A stretch of 64,000 nucleotides of DNA, taken from positions 45,097,064 through 45,161,063 of the forward strand of contig CM045734.1 in the NCBI GenBank assembly GCA_024760905.1, written 5' to 3'. Shown here piece after piece: positions 33,295 through 44,372 of this stretch. Within the stretch, counting starts at the first letter, position 1, and each line of letters begins with the position of its first letter. The position numbers and the translations under genes were made by a program. Source of the DNA: Plotosus lineatus. Its lineage: Eukaryota; Chordata; Actinopteri; Siluriformes; Plotosidae. A model generated the notes under the pieces. It saw nothing but the letters and a program-made list of their open reading frames with translations. It did no database searches and was not told the DNA's origin.

Positions 33295-33725
33295 TATAGA
33301 CTTATACCTTTAAACAGAGTTGAACAGACACTGCTACACAGTTCTTATGGACCTGCTTAATGTTGCATTCAGTGAACTCGAAGCTCATGCATCTGTTATG
33401 ATTTGGGATTGAATAAATAAAACGTATTCTTGCAGTGGTAGATTTTTTTATTTTTATTTTTGGCACAAATAATTATTTTGCCTCAAAGTTGTTTCATCTA
33501 AAAATAGCTTCTGGCTAATGTAATACTAAATCTACAAGTTTGTCCAGTGTAGTAGTTTTGAGATCCATCACTTTACTGCTTTGAGACACTTGTTTTTATA
33601 ATAAAATATAAATATACTCTATTACATGACTCGGAGAAAACGACTGAATTGGGAAATTGCTGTCTCAACACTAGACTTGTGGGATGAAATATCCTCTCAA
33701 CACTATTTCACTGTGAAGATATATG
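33295..33725. other. AT-rich single-copy sequence
   Basis: Nothing recognised between two MITEs. Confidence 0.45.
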
Positions 33726-34483
33726 CAGTGAGTCGTCGACTTACGACCTATGCGAGTTACGTCTAATCGACTTTACGACTGCAAAAGTGGTGAAGCATGA
33801 TTCATGGCAGTGCAGTGCAAGTGTTGCGTACGACAGTTGTTTGCGCTGCCGGCAGTGCCAGCATCTTAAAAGGCCAAGCAGGAGATGATGCAGCTTCACT
33901 TTCTAACTGCTCAGAGCGCAGAGCAAATTTATTCATCTACTTTCAATGCCACATCACTGTGGTGCGAAGCAGAGAGCCAATCCTTTCTGTGTGTGGGCGG
34001 GTCCGATACCTTGAAACTCTAATTTTAATGGACTCACACGCTGCAGTGTTTGTGACAGGAAGCACGTCGCAAGTTTTGGCAATCAGCTGGTCTGCGGCTT
34101 GAAGTTTTTCCATGTCTGTCCATTTGTGTTTGCTTGCCAGCTGTGCTTGGCTTCGTGCAAATGAGCTGATCAAAAACGAGGGAAATTTATCTCTTTACTT
34201 AAAAACAACATGCGCAGTCTGTGGCTGTTGTCATAATCCAATAAAATTAGAGTTTGAAGGTATCGGACCCGCCCACACACTGGAGTACAGAAAGGATTGG
34301 CTCTCCGCTGCGCGCCGCAGTGACGTGGAAATGAAAATGGATGTATAGATTTAAATGCGTGAGATTTATTCATCTGTTTTTGTTTGGCATGAGTGTATTT
34401 GGATGGAAAGTTGACATACGACCAGATTACTTTTACGGCCGGTCTGCCGGAACCAAAAGCGGTCGTAAGTCGACGACTGTCTG
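33726..34483. mobile_element. Tigger-like MITE, family D, with long internal inverted repeat
   Basis: Left end CAGTGAGTCGTCGACTTACG, right end CGGTCGTAAGTCGACGACTGTCTG followed by TA. Inside, 33,927-34,030 and 34,238-34,345 are inverted copies (GAGCCAATCCTTTCTGTGTG against CAGAAAGGATTGGCTCTCCG; GGGCGGGTCCGATACCTTGA against TCAAACTC...GGTATCGGACCCGCCC). The 200-bp spacer is unique. Confidence 0.82.
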
Positions 34484-35635
34484 TAGTGAGATGCATCTTT
34501 CTAATTATATTACCACACCTGCCAGTTATCATGCCTCTGAGTGTCAAAGTTATGACTCAGATTTTTTTTTCCAAGAAATAATCTAATCAACATGTGAATC
34601 TGATCTGTGCAGGTATTTTTTAACTCCTCCGGTATTAGACATGTGCTGGAAGCTCCGCCCCCTTCCACTATATCATGCACTCTGTCTCTTTTAGGGTTAA
34701 TAGTACTATATTTTGAGATCAATAATATAAAAGAAGGTGCTTGGCTAATTAAGGTCATCTAAACAACTTTATTTAACCTGGCTGGGTACAAATGTGTCAG
34801 TCAGTTACTGAAGAATGAAGAACATTCCAACAAAACATAGCACCTCAATGGCATTATCATGATCTTGGCAGAGATGAAGTCTTAAATCCTCAAGTCACCC
34901 ATGCGCAAGGGGTGAGAGCTGATGACTGTAAGGACCATAATATATGATTTACATCATTTTTCTATTAAATAAATGGTTCACTAAATCTTCATGTCCCGTT
35001 ACTGGAGCACATGTGAGTACATGATCATTATAAAATTGTTTTTACTATGTGGCAGTAAATTGAAAGCTACCTTGTCTAACTCTGCCCCTGCTGTTATGTT
35101 CTGACGGTTAACATGCAGGCTGCATCGAAACTAGATGAATGCCAGTTTCAGTCTCAGTAGTTGCCCTTTAAAGGCACCTTTATGGTTCTCCCCCTCTCTG
35201 CTGCTGCTTTAACCAGCTCTCCTACCCCACCTTTTTGCAGCCGGTTCAGCACATGCATTTGTGGCTCATCCCTGATTAGCCTCACTCTCCCCGGCTTACC
35301 TTGTGCTGATTGAAAAGGCTGCAGGCTAGACACATACTCTGCCTCCAAGCTCGTTTTTGAAGCTCAAAGCATCCACCAATGCAAAATTTTTAACTGGTTT
35401 CACCAGTTTGTTAAAGTCACAAGTGATTATGTGTGGTTTATGGGATTATTCTTTTTTCCCTTGAATTTACTTTTTCAGATACATTGGCCTTAAGTCCAAC
35501 AACATTCCATTCCATTGCCATGTAGAAGGACTATTTCATGATAATCAAAGGGGGGGAAGAAAGCTCCTGTTATCTTAATAATATACAGTTGCCAGGTCTG
35601 CACTATAAACAAACCAACCGGTCTCAATACTAATA
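34484..35635. other. Single-copy intron sequence
   Basis: The GC-richer patch 35,150-35,350 has a 64-codon minus-strand frame with no recognised domain. No other signal. Confidence 0.4.
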
Positions 35636-36120
35636 CAGGGATCCCTCGCTACGTCGCACTTCAATTCATGCAGCTTCAGTGCATTGAGGTTTTTTTTTTT
35701 TAATATTCATCAAAGAAAAAATACGGAAATTAAGGAAGAATAGAGGAAAAAGGTTGGAAAAATGCCACAAAAACAAGGCCAATTATCCACAAAAAAAAAA
35801 ACCCTATACCAACAACAAGAAACAACCCAAAACCTCCCATCAAAACTAGTTACATTTTTGTGAAGTGCGCATCTGAGTGCGTGCGTGCACACGTCTATGC
35901 GTGTGTATTTATATTTTGTTTACATCTTATGCATTATTTTGTAATGTTTGTTATTATAAGCATTTATAACATTGAATATGTACTTATTGATATTAGATAC
36001 ACACATACATGTACTGTACATACATGTCAGTCGGGGGGGGGGGGGTATCCTACTTTGCGTAATTCGGTGGTCGCTGGGGGATCTCGGTCCCAATTAACCA
36101 TGGAAAGTGAGGGATCCCTG
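35636..36120 (+). mobile_element. Tigger/pogo-like MITE, family A, full length
   Basis: TA then CAGGGATCCCTCGCTACGTC; right end ATGGAAAGTGAGGGATCCCTG. Interior typical for the family. Confidence 0.9.
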
Positions 36121-36291
36121 TGTTCAGTACTAAACCATTACTAACAATAGCCTTTCCAATCATTATCATTCAACACCCTGGAAGTGCAATAAACAAACGC
36201 AACACAAAGTAGTCATGATACACAACTGAATTGACTTCTCAAGAGCAGAAATTATTATTCGCTTACTTGTTTACCAAGCTTCTTGCTCCCA

Positions 36292-36592
36292 CTAGGGTTG
36301 AGGGAAGGCTGGAGCCTCTCTCAGATGACACTGGATTGATACTGAGCAGTTTACTAGACCACTGGATGGCAACACACACAATTCACACTCGTGCTAAAGG
36401 CAATCTGGAACAGCCAATTAACATAATTTGCATATCTATGGACTGTGGGAAGAGTAGCTGAAGGAAACCGAGGCAAGCTCTGAAAGAACATGCAAACTTG
36501 ACACAGAAACACATGAGCGCGGGACTTGACCCCAGGACCTTCTTGCTGTGAGGTGGATGCGCTACCACTATACCACAGAAGCACCCAGTTTG
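36292..36592 (-). mobile_element. tRNA-derived SINE S1 with L2-like tail
   Basis: On the minus strand: head GGTATAGTGGTAGCGCATCC, ACCTCACAGCAAGAAGGTCC, body AAGTTTGCATGTTCTTTCAG and CAGTCCATAGATATGCAAAT, tail GGCTCCAGCCTTCCCTCAAC. Confidence 0.85.
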
Positions 36593-37057
36593 TGTATAGC
36601 TGTACAGCTGCATTATAACATCTCAGTGATGTTGGGTATAAATAACTGTAGTATTTAATTTCAGAGATTAAAGTATGTGTGACTAAATGTTTTTTGAAGT
36701 ACACACAGCAGTGCTGCGGTAATAGTGACATGACTTTGTGCAGTTCCTGAGCTTGGTGAGAGGGCAAAGGCTAGTTTTTTTCAGAGGGATTATGTGGAAA
36801 TGATGCTGTCAAATTATGTTGGATGTAAAAATTTGTAATTGTGTTGATGTGACGCTAGTCAATCAAGTGAAAACAATGTACAGTGATCCCTCACTACTTC
36901 AGTTCCTGCATCATGGGTTTTTCAAAAAATTCATCAAAAAATAAAGAAATTAAGGAAAAATAGGGGGAAAGTTAAGGAAAATGCCACAAAACACGGCCAA
37001 TTATGCAAAAAAAAAGAAAAAAAAAAACGCAACCCAAACCCCCCCCCCAAAAAACTA

Positions 37058-37069
37058 CAGTTTTCCCTC

Positions 37070-37104
<35 letters not shown>

Positions 37105-37560
37105 ATACGAAAAATCCAGTTTACGAAAAACATTTTCCTACATTTTTTCCTCTATACGAAACAAATTCTTACAAAAAGTGCCATTCAAATAATAGGTGGG
37201 GAAAAAATTGTGACCTGTTAATGTTGGATGCATTTTGATCCATAGTGCGTGAGAGAGAGTAAGGTAAAGTGATGTCTGCACCTCCACCTAAATTTAGACT
37301 TGCTGTTCCATTGACTATATGTCTCAACATCCCGCCCCGCTGGCCTTCCATTGGCTAGGAGGGATGACGCAGCTCCCTCCCATTGACTATCTCTCAACAT
37401 CTCGCCCTGCTGGCCTCCCAGTGGCTCGGAGGGATGACGCTGTCATTCCAATTTTGTTTGTTTGTGTGTCATTTCAACTGTATTTCATGGCTCACGCTTT
37501 TAACCTTGCATAAACATTTGTAAGATTATAACTCTGCTAAGAAGACATGGTCAACACATG

Positions 37561-37622
<62 letters not shown>

Positions 37623-37810
37623 CACATGCGCGTGTGATTCCCAGTGAAAGTGATTCCCTGTGCCATGGTCAACACGAAGTAAGTACCTTAAAATGTGTGC
37701 TTTTATCATTTTTAAAGGTTAGTCTTGGGAGCCTTGGAACGAATCGCTATTTACGAAAAATCCAGATTCCGAAAAAGGCGCTGGAACGAATTAATTTCGA
37801 GGGCCGACTG
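37058..37810. mobile_element. Tigger-like MITE, family E, 753 bp
   Basis: Flanked by TA in the phase expected from uninterrupted family A copies (AAAACTA|CTTACATT). Right end TTTCGAGGGCCGACTG; left end CAGTTTTCCCTCTTC disrupted by an AT array. It contains two diverged CATCCCGCCCCGCTGG-type units (37,328 and 37,400) and an (AC)n/(TA)n array (37,565-37,622). Confidence 0.82.
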
Positions 37811-37837
37811 TACTTACATTTTTGTGTGAGGTGCGCA

Positions 37838-37931
37838 TCTGTATGTGTGTGTATTTATATTTTATTTACACCTATTGCATTATTTTTGAATGTTTGTTAT
37901 TATAAGCATTTATAACATTGAGTATGTATTT
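37838..37931 (+). repeat. 94-bp target-site duplication, left copy
   Basis: Family A sequence beginning TCTGTATGTGTGTGTATTTA and ending ACATTGAGTATGTATTT. Identical, by my reading, to 40,851-40,944 on the other side of the RTE LINE. Confidence 0.93.
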
Positions 37932-37969
37932 CTTCTTCTTTTCCTTTCTTTTCCTTTCGGCTGTTCCCT

Positions 37970-38455
37970 TCAGGGGTCGCCACAGCAAATGATCTGCCTC
38001 CATCTCTCCCTATCCTCTGCATCTTCTACTCTTACTCCAACGACCTTCATGTCCGCCTTCACTGCATCCATAAATCTTCTCTTTGGTCTTCCTCTGGGCC
38101 TTTTGCCTGGTAGTTCCAACCTCAGCATCCTACGACCAATATACTCACTATCCCTCCTCTGTACATGTCCAAACCATCTCAATCTAGCCTCTCTGACTTT
38201 GTCTCCAAAACATCTAACATGTGCTGTCCCTCTGATGTACTCATTTCTGATCCTATCCATCCTCGTTACTCCCAAAGAGAACCTCAACATTTTCATCTCT
38301 GCTACCTCCAACTCTGACTCCTGTCTTTTCCCCAGGGCCACTGTCTCTAAACCATACAACATTGCTGGCCTCATCACCGTCTTGTACACTTTTCCCTTCA
38401 TTCTTGCCGATACTCTCCTATCACACATCACAATCGGACACTTTTCTCCATCCAT
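37970..38455 (-). pseudogene. RTE C-terminal region
   Basis: The third frame continues with [52 protein letters not shown], and a basic RPRGRPKRRFMDAVKADMKV end, stopping in the 3' signature (CGDP-stop lies within TGTGGCGACCCC). The coding sequence thus overlaps the conserved 3' end that SINE S2 has copied. Confidence 0.9.
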
Positions 38456-39491
38456 TCCAACCTGCCTGCACGCGCTTCTTCACCTCTTTTCCACACTCTC
38501 CATTGCTCTGGATTGTTGAGCCTAAGTACTTAAAATCCTCCACCTTCTTTATCTCTGCCCCCTGTAACCTCAAAGTTCCTCTTGGGTCCTTGTCGTTCAC
38601 ACACATGTATTCTGTCTTACTAAGACTAACCTTCAATCCCCTCCTTTCCAGGGCATACCTCCACCTCTCTAGATTTTCCTCCACTTGGTCTCTGCTCTCA
38701 CTACAGATCACAATGTCATCTGCAAACATCATAGTCCATGGAGATTCTTGTCTAACCTCATCTGTTAGCCTGTCCATCACCATAGCAAACAAGAAGGGGC
38801 TGAGAGCTGACCCTTGATGTAGTCCCACCTCCACCTTGAACTCTTCTGTCACACCGACAGCACACCTCACCACTGTCTTACATCTATCATACATGTCCTG
38901 CACCACTCTAACATACTTCTCTGTCACTCCAGACTTCCTCATACAATACCACAGTTCTTCTCTCGGCACCCTGTCATATGCTTTCTCCAGATCCACAAAG
39001 GCACAATGCAGCTCCTTCTGACCTTCTCTGTACTTCTCTATTAACATCCTCAAAGCAAACACTGCATCTGTGGTGCTCTTTCTTGGCATGAAACCAAACT
39101 GTTGTTCACAAATGCTGACCTCTGCCCTTAGTCTTGCTTCCACTATTCTTTCCCATAGCTTCATTGTATGGCTCATCAACTTTATCCCTCTGTAGTTGCC
39201 ACAACTCTGTACATCGCCCTTGTTCTTAAAAATGGGCACAAGCACACTTCTCCTCCATTCCTCTGGCATCTGCTCACTTTCTAAGACCTTGTTGAATATT
39301 CTTGTCAGAAAATCTACTGCTACCTCCCCTAGACACTTCCATACCTCAACTGGTATGTCATCAGGGCCAACTGCCTTTCCACTCTTCATCCTCTTCAATG
39401 CCCTCCTCACTTCTCCCTTACTAATCTTTGCTACTTCCTGCTCCTCAACAGTCACCCCTTCTACTCTTTTTTTCTCTCTCATTTTCCTCAT
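38421..39491 (-). pseudogene. RTE reverse transcriptase domain
   Basis: 356 codons with SGKAVGPDDIPVE, RRSVLVPIFKNKGDVQSCGN, YRGIKLMSHTMKLWERIVEA, EQQFGFMPRKSTTDAV, FVDLEKAYDRVP (catalytic Asp), QGSALSPFLFAMVMDRL and MMFADDIVICSE (Asp pair), then SLSKTEYMCVN and VEDFKYLGSTIQSNGECG. All RT blocks are intact. The frame is lost near 38,435 inside KVSGVMCDRRV. Confidence 0.92.
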
Positions 39492-40068
39492 TCATCAGCT
39501 CTTCAAAGTACTCTTTCCATCTTCCCAGCACACTTCTGTCATCAGTCAATACATTTCCCTCTCTGTCCTTTATCACTCTAACTTGCTGCACGTCTTTCCC
39601 ATCTCTATTTCTCTGCTGTGCTAACCTGTATAGATCATTTTCTCCCTCCTTACTGTTCAACCTATCATACAAGTCATCATACGCCCTCTGTTTGGCCTTT
39701 GACACTGCTACCTTCGCCTTACGCTGTGTCTCCCTGTACTCCTGTTTACTCTCTTCGGTCCTCTCAATGTCCCACTTCTTCTTGGCTAACCTCTTCTTTT
39801 GTACACACTCCTGCACTTCCTCATTCCACCACCAAGTTTCCTTATCTACTTTCCTTCCAGAGGACACACCAAATACTCTCCTACCGGTCTCCCTGATCAC
39901 ATTGGCTGTGGTTGTCCAGTCCTCTGGAAGCACTTCCTGACTACCCAAAGCCTGTTTCAACTCCTCCTTGAAGACAACACGACACTCTTCCTTTTTCAGC
40001 TTCCACCACTTTGTCTTCTGCTCTACCTTTGCCTTTTCACCTTTCTCACCATCAGTGTCATCCTGCAC
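39445..40068 (-). pseudogene. RTE linker region between endonuclease and RT
   Basis: It continues the LINE protein in another frame: AKVEQKTKWWKLKKEECRVV, ETWWWNEEVQECVQKKRLAK, LGRWKEYFEELMNEENEREK. The charged, helix-rich composition fits the spacer before the fingers of RTE reverse transcriptases. A frameshift near 39,470 separates it from the RT frame. Confidence 0.88.
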
Positions 40069-40790
40069 ACCACCATCCTATGCTGTTTGGCAACACTCTC
40101 ACCCACTACTACTTTGCAGTCACTGACTTCCTTCAAATTACCTCGCCTACACAAGATGTAGTCTACCTGTGTGCTCTTACCTCCGCTTTCATAAGTCACC
40201 CTATGCTTCTGTTTCTTCTGGAAGAAAGTATTCACCACAGCCATTTCCATCCTTTTTGCAAAATCGATCAACATCTGTCCTTCTGTGTTCCTGTCCTGGA
40301 TCCCAAACCTGCCCATCACTTCCTCGTCCCCTCTGTTGCCTGCACCAACATGTCCATTGAAGTCTGCTACAATGACCACTCTTTCACCTCTGGGGGTACT
40401 CTGCATCACTTCATCTAACTCACTCCAGAATCTCTCCTTCTCTTCTAGCTTACATCCTGCCTGTGGGGCATAAGCACTAACAACATTGACTATCACGCCT
40501 TCAATTTCTAACTTGAGACTCATCACTCTGTCTGACACTCTTTTCACTTCTAGAACATTCCTGACAAACCCCTCCTTCAAGATGACTCCTACTCCATTTC
40601 TCTTCCCATCCACACCATTATAAAACAGTTTAAACCCTGCTCCTAAGCTTTTAGCCTTTCTACCTTTCCACCTTGTCTCCTGAACACACAGTATGTCCAC
40701 CTTCCTCCTCTGCATCATGTCAGCCAGCTCCCTATCTTTTCCTTGCATAGTTCCAACATTCAAAGTCCCTACTCTCAGTCCGAGGCTCAC
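40023..40790 (-). pseudogene. RTE APE-like endonuclease domain
   Basis: 255 codons from MSLGLRVGTLNVGTM. All diagnostic residues of the apurinic-type endonuclease are visible: N in GTLNVGT, E in CVQETRW, Y in VSAYAPQ, D and N in ADFNGHVG, then HRVTYESGG and STQVDYILCRR with the late Asp. The final His lies after ESVAKQHRMV. It nicks target DNA to prime reverse transcription. Bases near 40,045 shift the frame, so the protein would end with KVKRQR instead of running into the linker. The catalytic part is intact. Such domains are often misannotated as craniofacial development protein 2-like. Confidence 0.93.
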
Positions 40791-40850
40791 GCATTTCCTC
40801 TTCTCTCTCTGCCTACGGACACGCCTCCCGCCTCTCCTTCTTCGACGTCT

Positions 40851-40944
40851 TCTGTATGTGTGTGTATTTATATTTTATTTACACCTATTGCATTATTTTT
40901 GAATGTTTGTTATTATAAGCATTTATAACATTGAGTATGTATTT
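40851..40944 (+). repeat. 94-bp target-site duplication, right copy
   Basis: Second copy of the 37,838-37,931 sequence; the family A MITE continues from here to 41,064. Confidence 0.93.
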
Positions 40945-41064
40945 ATAGATAGTATATACACATATATGTTTACGTCAGGCAGGGGGGGTCGATACTACTT
41001 CGTGGAAATCATGGGGGGGGGGGGGTCTCGGTCCCCATTAACTGCGGAAAGTGAGGGATTCCTG

Positions 41065-42040
41065 TATATATTTCTATTGAATATATTCTATTTTCTTTTT
41101 AAAGTTAAGGATTTGCCAAGTTATTCAAGTTAGAAGTTGCAAATTCTGAGTTGCAAGTAGACAAATTCACACTAAACTGAAAGTTATATACTACATGTCT
41201 TTTGTAGAACCATTATGAAATTGTACTGCGTGTTTCTAATCTTTCTGAAATTGGCCCCTATAGAATTTGGGCTCACGTAAATTCTTCTAATTTAACTAGC
41301 AGCATGGTGACACAACACTCCTCAAAAACTTTGCTGATTTAAGAACAGCAGCAGCTTGACAGCTGTTTAAAATCAACCCAATCCCACAGGAATAACAGAA
41401 GCATTCACACAACAGAAAAGGGGAAATTGTGCTTTGTGCTCTAAAGTGTGGTTGAATTTGGAGCGTGAGATAAAATGTGGGTAAAACATGCTTATACAAT
41501 ATTTATCTCCTGGAACCACGTCAATGGGACAGCACTTCCGTACAACTGGAAATTCATGAACTGTCCTTATGTCTGACTCGATGGGTTTTTATCAGTATGC
41601 CTGCAGTTCATCCCTGTGTTGAATCCAGTTGAGTGGCTCTGGAATAGGTTCTCTCTGTGCTCTGCACCTGGTAAACTGCTATGATGAGCACAGTAATTAC
41701 AGACCTTTTGCATGACATACAGATGCACAAGTCAAGGGTTTATACAGAAAAGTACTTGAATCTGCTCTCTAAGTTTCAGTTCCTGAAAAAGGATTGCTTA
41801 TGACGGAGGAAAAAGGACCGTTTATGCAGTTTTTTGGGGCTACAGTCAGGGGACTTCTGATAAAATGTCATCATATGATGATTGTATTTGGAAATTCATC
41901 TTTCCTTGTAAAGTGGTTTAAAAGGGAAACTATTGTATATCCACCCACATGCACACACTCCACCAGCCTTGTAAGCAGCATTAGAGATCAACTCCTGCTG
42001 CTTGCCTGCATGTGTCTCTGGTAAATCCCACTTATCAAAA
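41065..42040. other. Single-copy intron sequence
   Basis: No gene or recognised repeat. Confidence 0.45.
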
Positions 42041-42041
<1 letters not shown>

Positions 42042-42084
<43 letters not shown>

Positions 42085-42112
42085 CGTGCGCGTGCGTGTG
42101 TGCGCGCGCGCT
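42042..42112. repeat. (TG)n/(CG)-containing microsatellite
   Basis: A TG tract passing into alternating GC/GT (potential Z-DNA, purine-pyrimidine alternation over about 70 bp). Confidence 0.92.
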
Positions 42113-42992
42113 CGCTCCACCACACCACAGTTTCCTTGGTTACTCCAGAGCTATTGCATAATACGCATGGCTTTGGCGTGCAGATTAGCCTGCTCAGGAT
42201 CTGCTCTCCCTGAACCGTCCTCCCACACTCATTTTCTGTTAATAAATCAAAATGGCTCATGCATCAACATTACTTTAGAGTGGGCATACCCATGGTGACC
42301 TCTATATGAGACCTGAGGTCGTTATTTGAAGGAGATGACGTGATCCCAAACAATTTAATTTGAGAATGAGAAATTATGATTTGAGATTTGTTTTGTGATC
42401 CTCAGGTATATAATGATGTTTAATGAGTTATTTAATACTTAGGGTATGATCTTTGTGTGTAAACAGCCTCAATCTGGGTTCACATCTTTCGTGTTTGCTG
42501 GATTCTTCCTCAGACATTGTTTTAAGTCATCTGATTTTACAGTTCCGCAATTTCTACGCAGTTGTTTATTGTACATGTGGGTTTTCTTTAAATAGTCACA
42601 AATTGTTCAGGGATTCAAGCAGTCAGACTTTTTTGGGTTTGCCCCATTAATAACTAAAGCATTGTTTCTCCTAATTCTCACCTGGCCTTATTATCAGCCG
42701 TTTATGAATCCATAAAAGTAGGACTGTTTTTCTGAAGTCCAGCAATTGAATTGGTACATAGCATGGACAATACAGTCCAAGTGTACAGCTAGAAGGGAAG
42801 GTGAAGATCTGCTCTGATGTCCTGTCAGTGCAGAAAGGCTTGAATTGTTATGCGTGCTTAAATAACACTTGTTTCTGAAGGCAAGAGGGCAAGAGTCACT
42901 GACTAGTTGGCTTTTGAACATCCAGAGTATTTAATTCGATGACATTTTTATTTTTATGGTTTGTTTCTTATATTCTTACATAACGACATTTA
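42113..42992. other. Single-copy intron sequence
   Basis: Nothing recognised. Confidence 0.45.
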
Positions 42993-43164
42993 CAGTATTT
43001 GATCCAGAGTGACTTAGATTTTTATCCAATTCATACAACTGATCAGATGTGGTAATGGGCCATGCTCAAAGGCCCAACAGTGGCAGCTTGGTGGTACTGG
43101 GGTTTGAGGCAGCAACCTTCTTATTAGTAACCCAAAGCCTTCAAAACTGAGTCACCACTGCCCA
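42993..43164 (-). mobile_element. tRNA-derived SINE S3
   Basis: On the minus strand: GGGCAGTGGTGACTCAGTTT (box A region), ACCCCAGTACCACCAAGCTG after box B, then TGGATCAAATACTG, a variant of the CACTCTGGATAAGAG tail common in fish SINEs. Second copy at 43,927-44,097. Confidence 0.75.
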
Positions 43165-43214
43165 GGCAAACACACACTGGTGAATTCCAGGCGTTTGTGC
43201 AAGCAGGTACAGAG

Positions 43215-43489
43215 CACATGTAAGAGGTTTTGGAGACAAAGTCAGAGAGACTAGATTGAGATGGTTTGGACATGTACCGAGCAGGGATAGTGAATATATT
43301 GGTAGTAGGATGCCGAGATTGGAACTATCAGGCAGAGGGCCTAGAGAAAGACTAAAGAAGAGATTTATGGATGTGGTGAAGGAGGACATGAAGGTAGTTG
43401 GTGTAAGAGAAGATGCCTAGGATAGGGTGAGATGGAGGCAGATGATTCGCTGTGGTGACCCCTGAAGTGAACAGCCGAAAGGAAAAGAA
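43215..43489 (+). mobile_element. RTE LINE, 3'-end-only insertion (275 bp)
   Basis: It encodes only the [12 protein letters not shown] region and C-terminus and ends at GAACAGCCGAAAGGAAAAGAA. The 18-bp target duplication GTGCAAGCAGG[T/A]ACAGAG occurs at 43,197-43,214 and 43,490-43,507. Confidence 0.93.
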
Positions 43490-43507
43490 GTGCAAGCAGG
43501 AACAGAG

Positions 43508-43926
43508 AGCTGTATAATGGTGTCTTTTTGACTTTATTTAAGAGTGTAAGAATATACACTGTGGGAACATAAAGAAAGGCAACCTATGAGATGTGAGACG
43601 TGCATAATTTATATTTACATAAATTTAGCATAAAGCCAGGCCAAGTGAGCTCTGTGCTTCAAGTCCAGCTGAGTGCTGTGGAGCTAACAGTGTTTTCAAC
43701 CCCTTACTCTTTCAACTGACATCAGATAAGTAGAAAATATTTTGAAGATAATAAAATAGTTGTAGAATTTGGCTTTTGTATGTTACGGAGAATTGATCAG
43801 TATAGGAGCAGAGTGGGAACGCGTACCTATGCTTCTTGATCAAATTATTCAGCCAATCATGCATGGATTAGCATAATCTATAAAATCCTACAGATAGAGG
43901 TCAAAAACCTCAGTTGCATTTACATG
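43508..43926. other. Single-copy intron sequence
   Basis: Nothing recognised. Confidence 0.45.
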
Positions 43927-44097
43927 TATGGAATTTAATGGATACTCTTATCCAGAATGACTTTTAATTCATTAATACAACTGAGAAATTGAGGATTAAG
44001 GGCCCAGCAGTAGCAGCTTGGTGGTGCTGGGGCTCAAACTGCCAACCCTCTGATCAGTAACCCCAGAAACTTATCCACTAAGCCACCACTGTCCAGT
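43927..44097 (-). mobile_element. tRNA-derived SINE S3
   Basis: On the minus strand: GACAGTGGTGGCTTAGTGGA, GGGTTGGCAGTTTGAGCCCC (box B), CAGCACCACCAAGCTGCTAC, tail GTCATTCTGGATAAGAGTAT. Better preserved than the 43.0 kb copy. Confidence 0.82.
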
Positions 44098-44184
44098 TAA
44101 TATAAAACACCAAAATATGTGGGTTTTTTTTATTATTATTCTTCTTCTTATTATTATTATCATCATCATTATTAAAATGTATTA

Positions 44185-44371
44185 TAGTCGGCCCTCTACT
44201 TACAAAAGCCTCTGAATATGAAAAATCCATCTTACGAAAACATTTTCCTAAATTTTCGTCCTCTGTACACGAAACAACCTCTTCTTAAATTCAAAAAATG
44301 TGCGAGTTGCTGTTTCATTGGCTGTCTCCCAACATCCCGCCCCGCTGGATTCCCATTGGCTAGGAGAGATG
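44185..44371 (+). mobile_element. Tigger-like MITE, family E (left part)
   Basis: TA then TAGTCGGCCCTCTACTTACA, AAAAATCCATCTTACGAAAA, CATCCCGCCCCGCTGGATTC, as in 37,058-37,810. The right part is replaced by LINE sequence. Confidence 0.82.
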
Positions 44372-44372
44372 T

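Larger units (their letters stand above)
37932..40850 (-). mobile_element. RTE-clade LINE, nearly full length, young insertion
   Basis: 2,919 bp, transcribed on the minus strand. The 3' end at 37,932 (CTTCTTCTTTTCCTTTCTTT, reverse of the GAAAG...GAAGAAG tail) and the 5' end at 40,850 (AGACGTCGAAGAAGGAGAGG in sense) border a perfect 94-bp duplication. It lacks about 215 bp of 5' UTR present at 56.6-56.87 kb. Three frameshifts but no large deletion. Confidence 0.95.
36881..41064 (+). mobile_element. Tigger/pogo-like MITE, family A, host of two nested insertions
   Basis: The outer ends are TA CAGTGATCCCTCACTACTTC at 36,881 and GTGAGGGATTCCTG TA at 41,064. Removing a family E MITE (37,058-37,810, TA duplication) and an RTE LINE (37,932-40,850, 94-bp duplication) restores a normal copy of about 415 bp. 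Confidence 0.9.

Noticed and set aside
33943..34173. 76-codon minus-strand ORF in the family D MITE as a transposase
   Set aside because: It runs through one inverted arm and the spacer and shows neither DDE nor CENP-B-like motifs.
39196..40473. Plus-strand ORFs of 100-170 codons across the RTE copies (also 3,563-4,192 minus, 14,602-15,240 minus, 53,843-55,724 plus)
   Set aside because: Antisense shadows of the RTE coding sequence; the same antisense frames recur in every copy.
40010..40790. Reading the 40 kb ORF as a host craniofacial development protein
   Set aside because: Its motifs are those of an APE-like LINE endonuclease, followed by RTE RT sequence and flanked by a target duplication.
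44149..44175. Possible CRISPR or satellite arrays among the repeats
   Set aside because: Repeats are microsatellites or dispersed transposons; there are no regularly spaced unique spacers.
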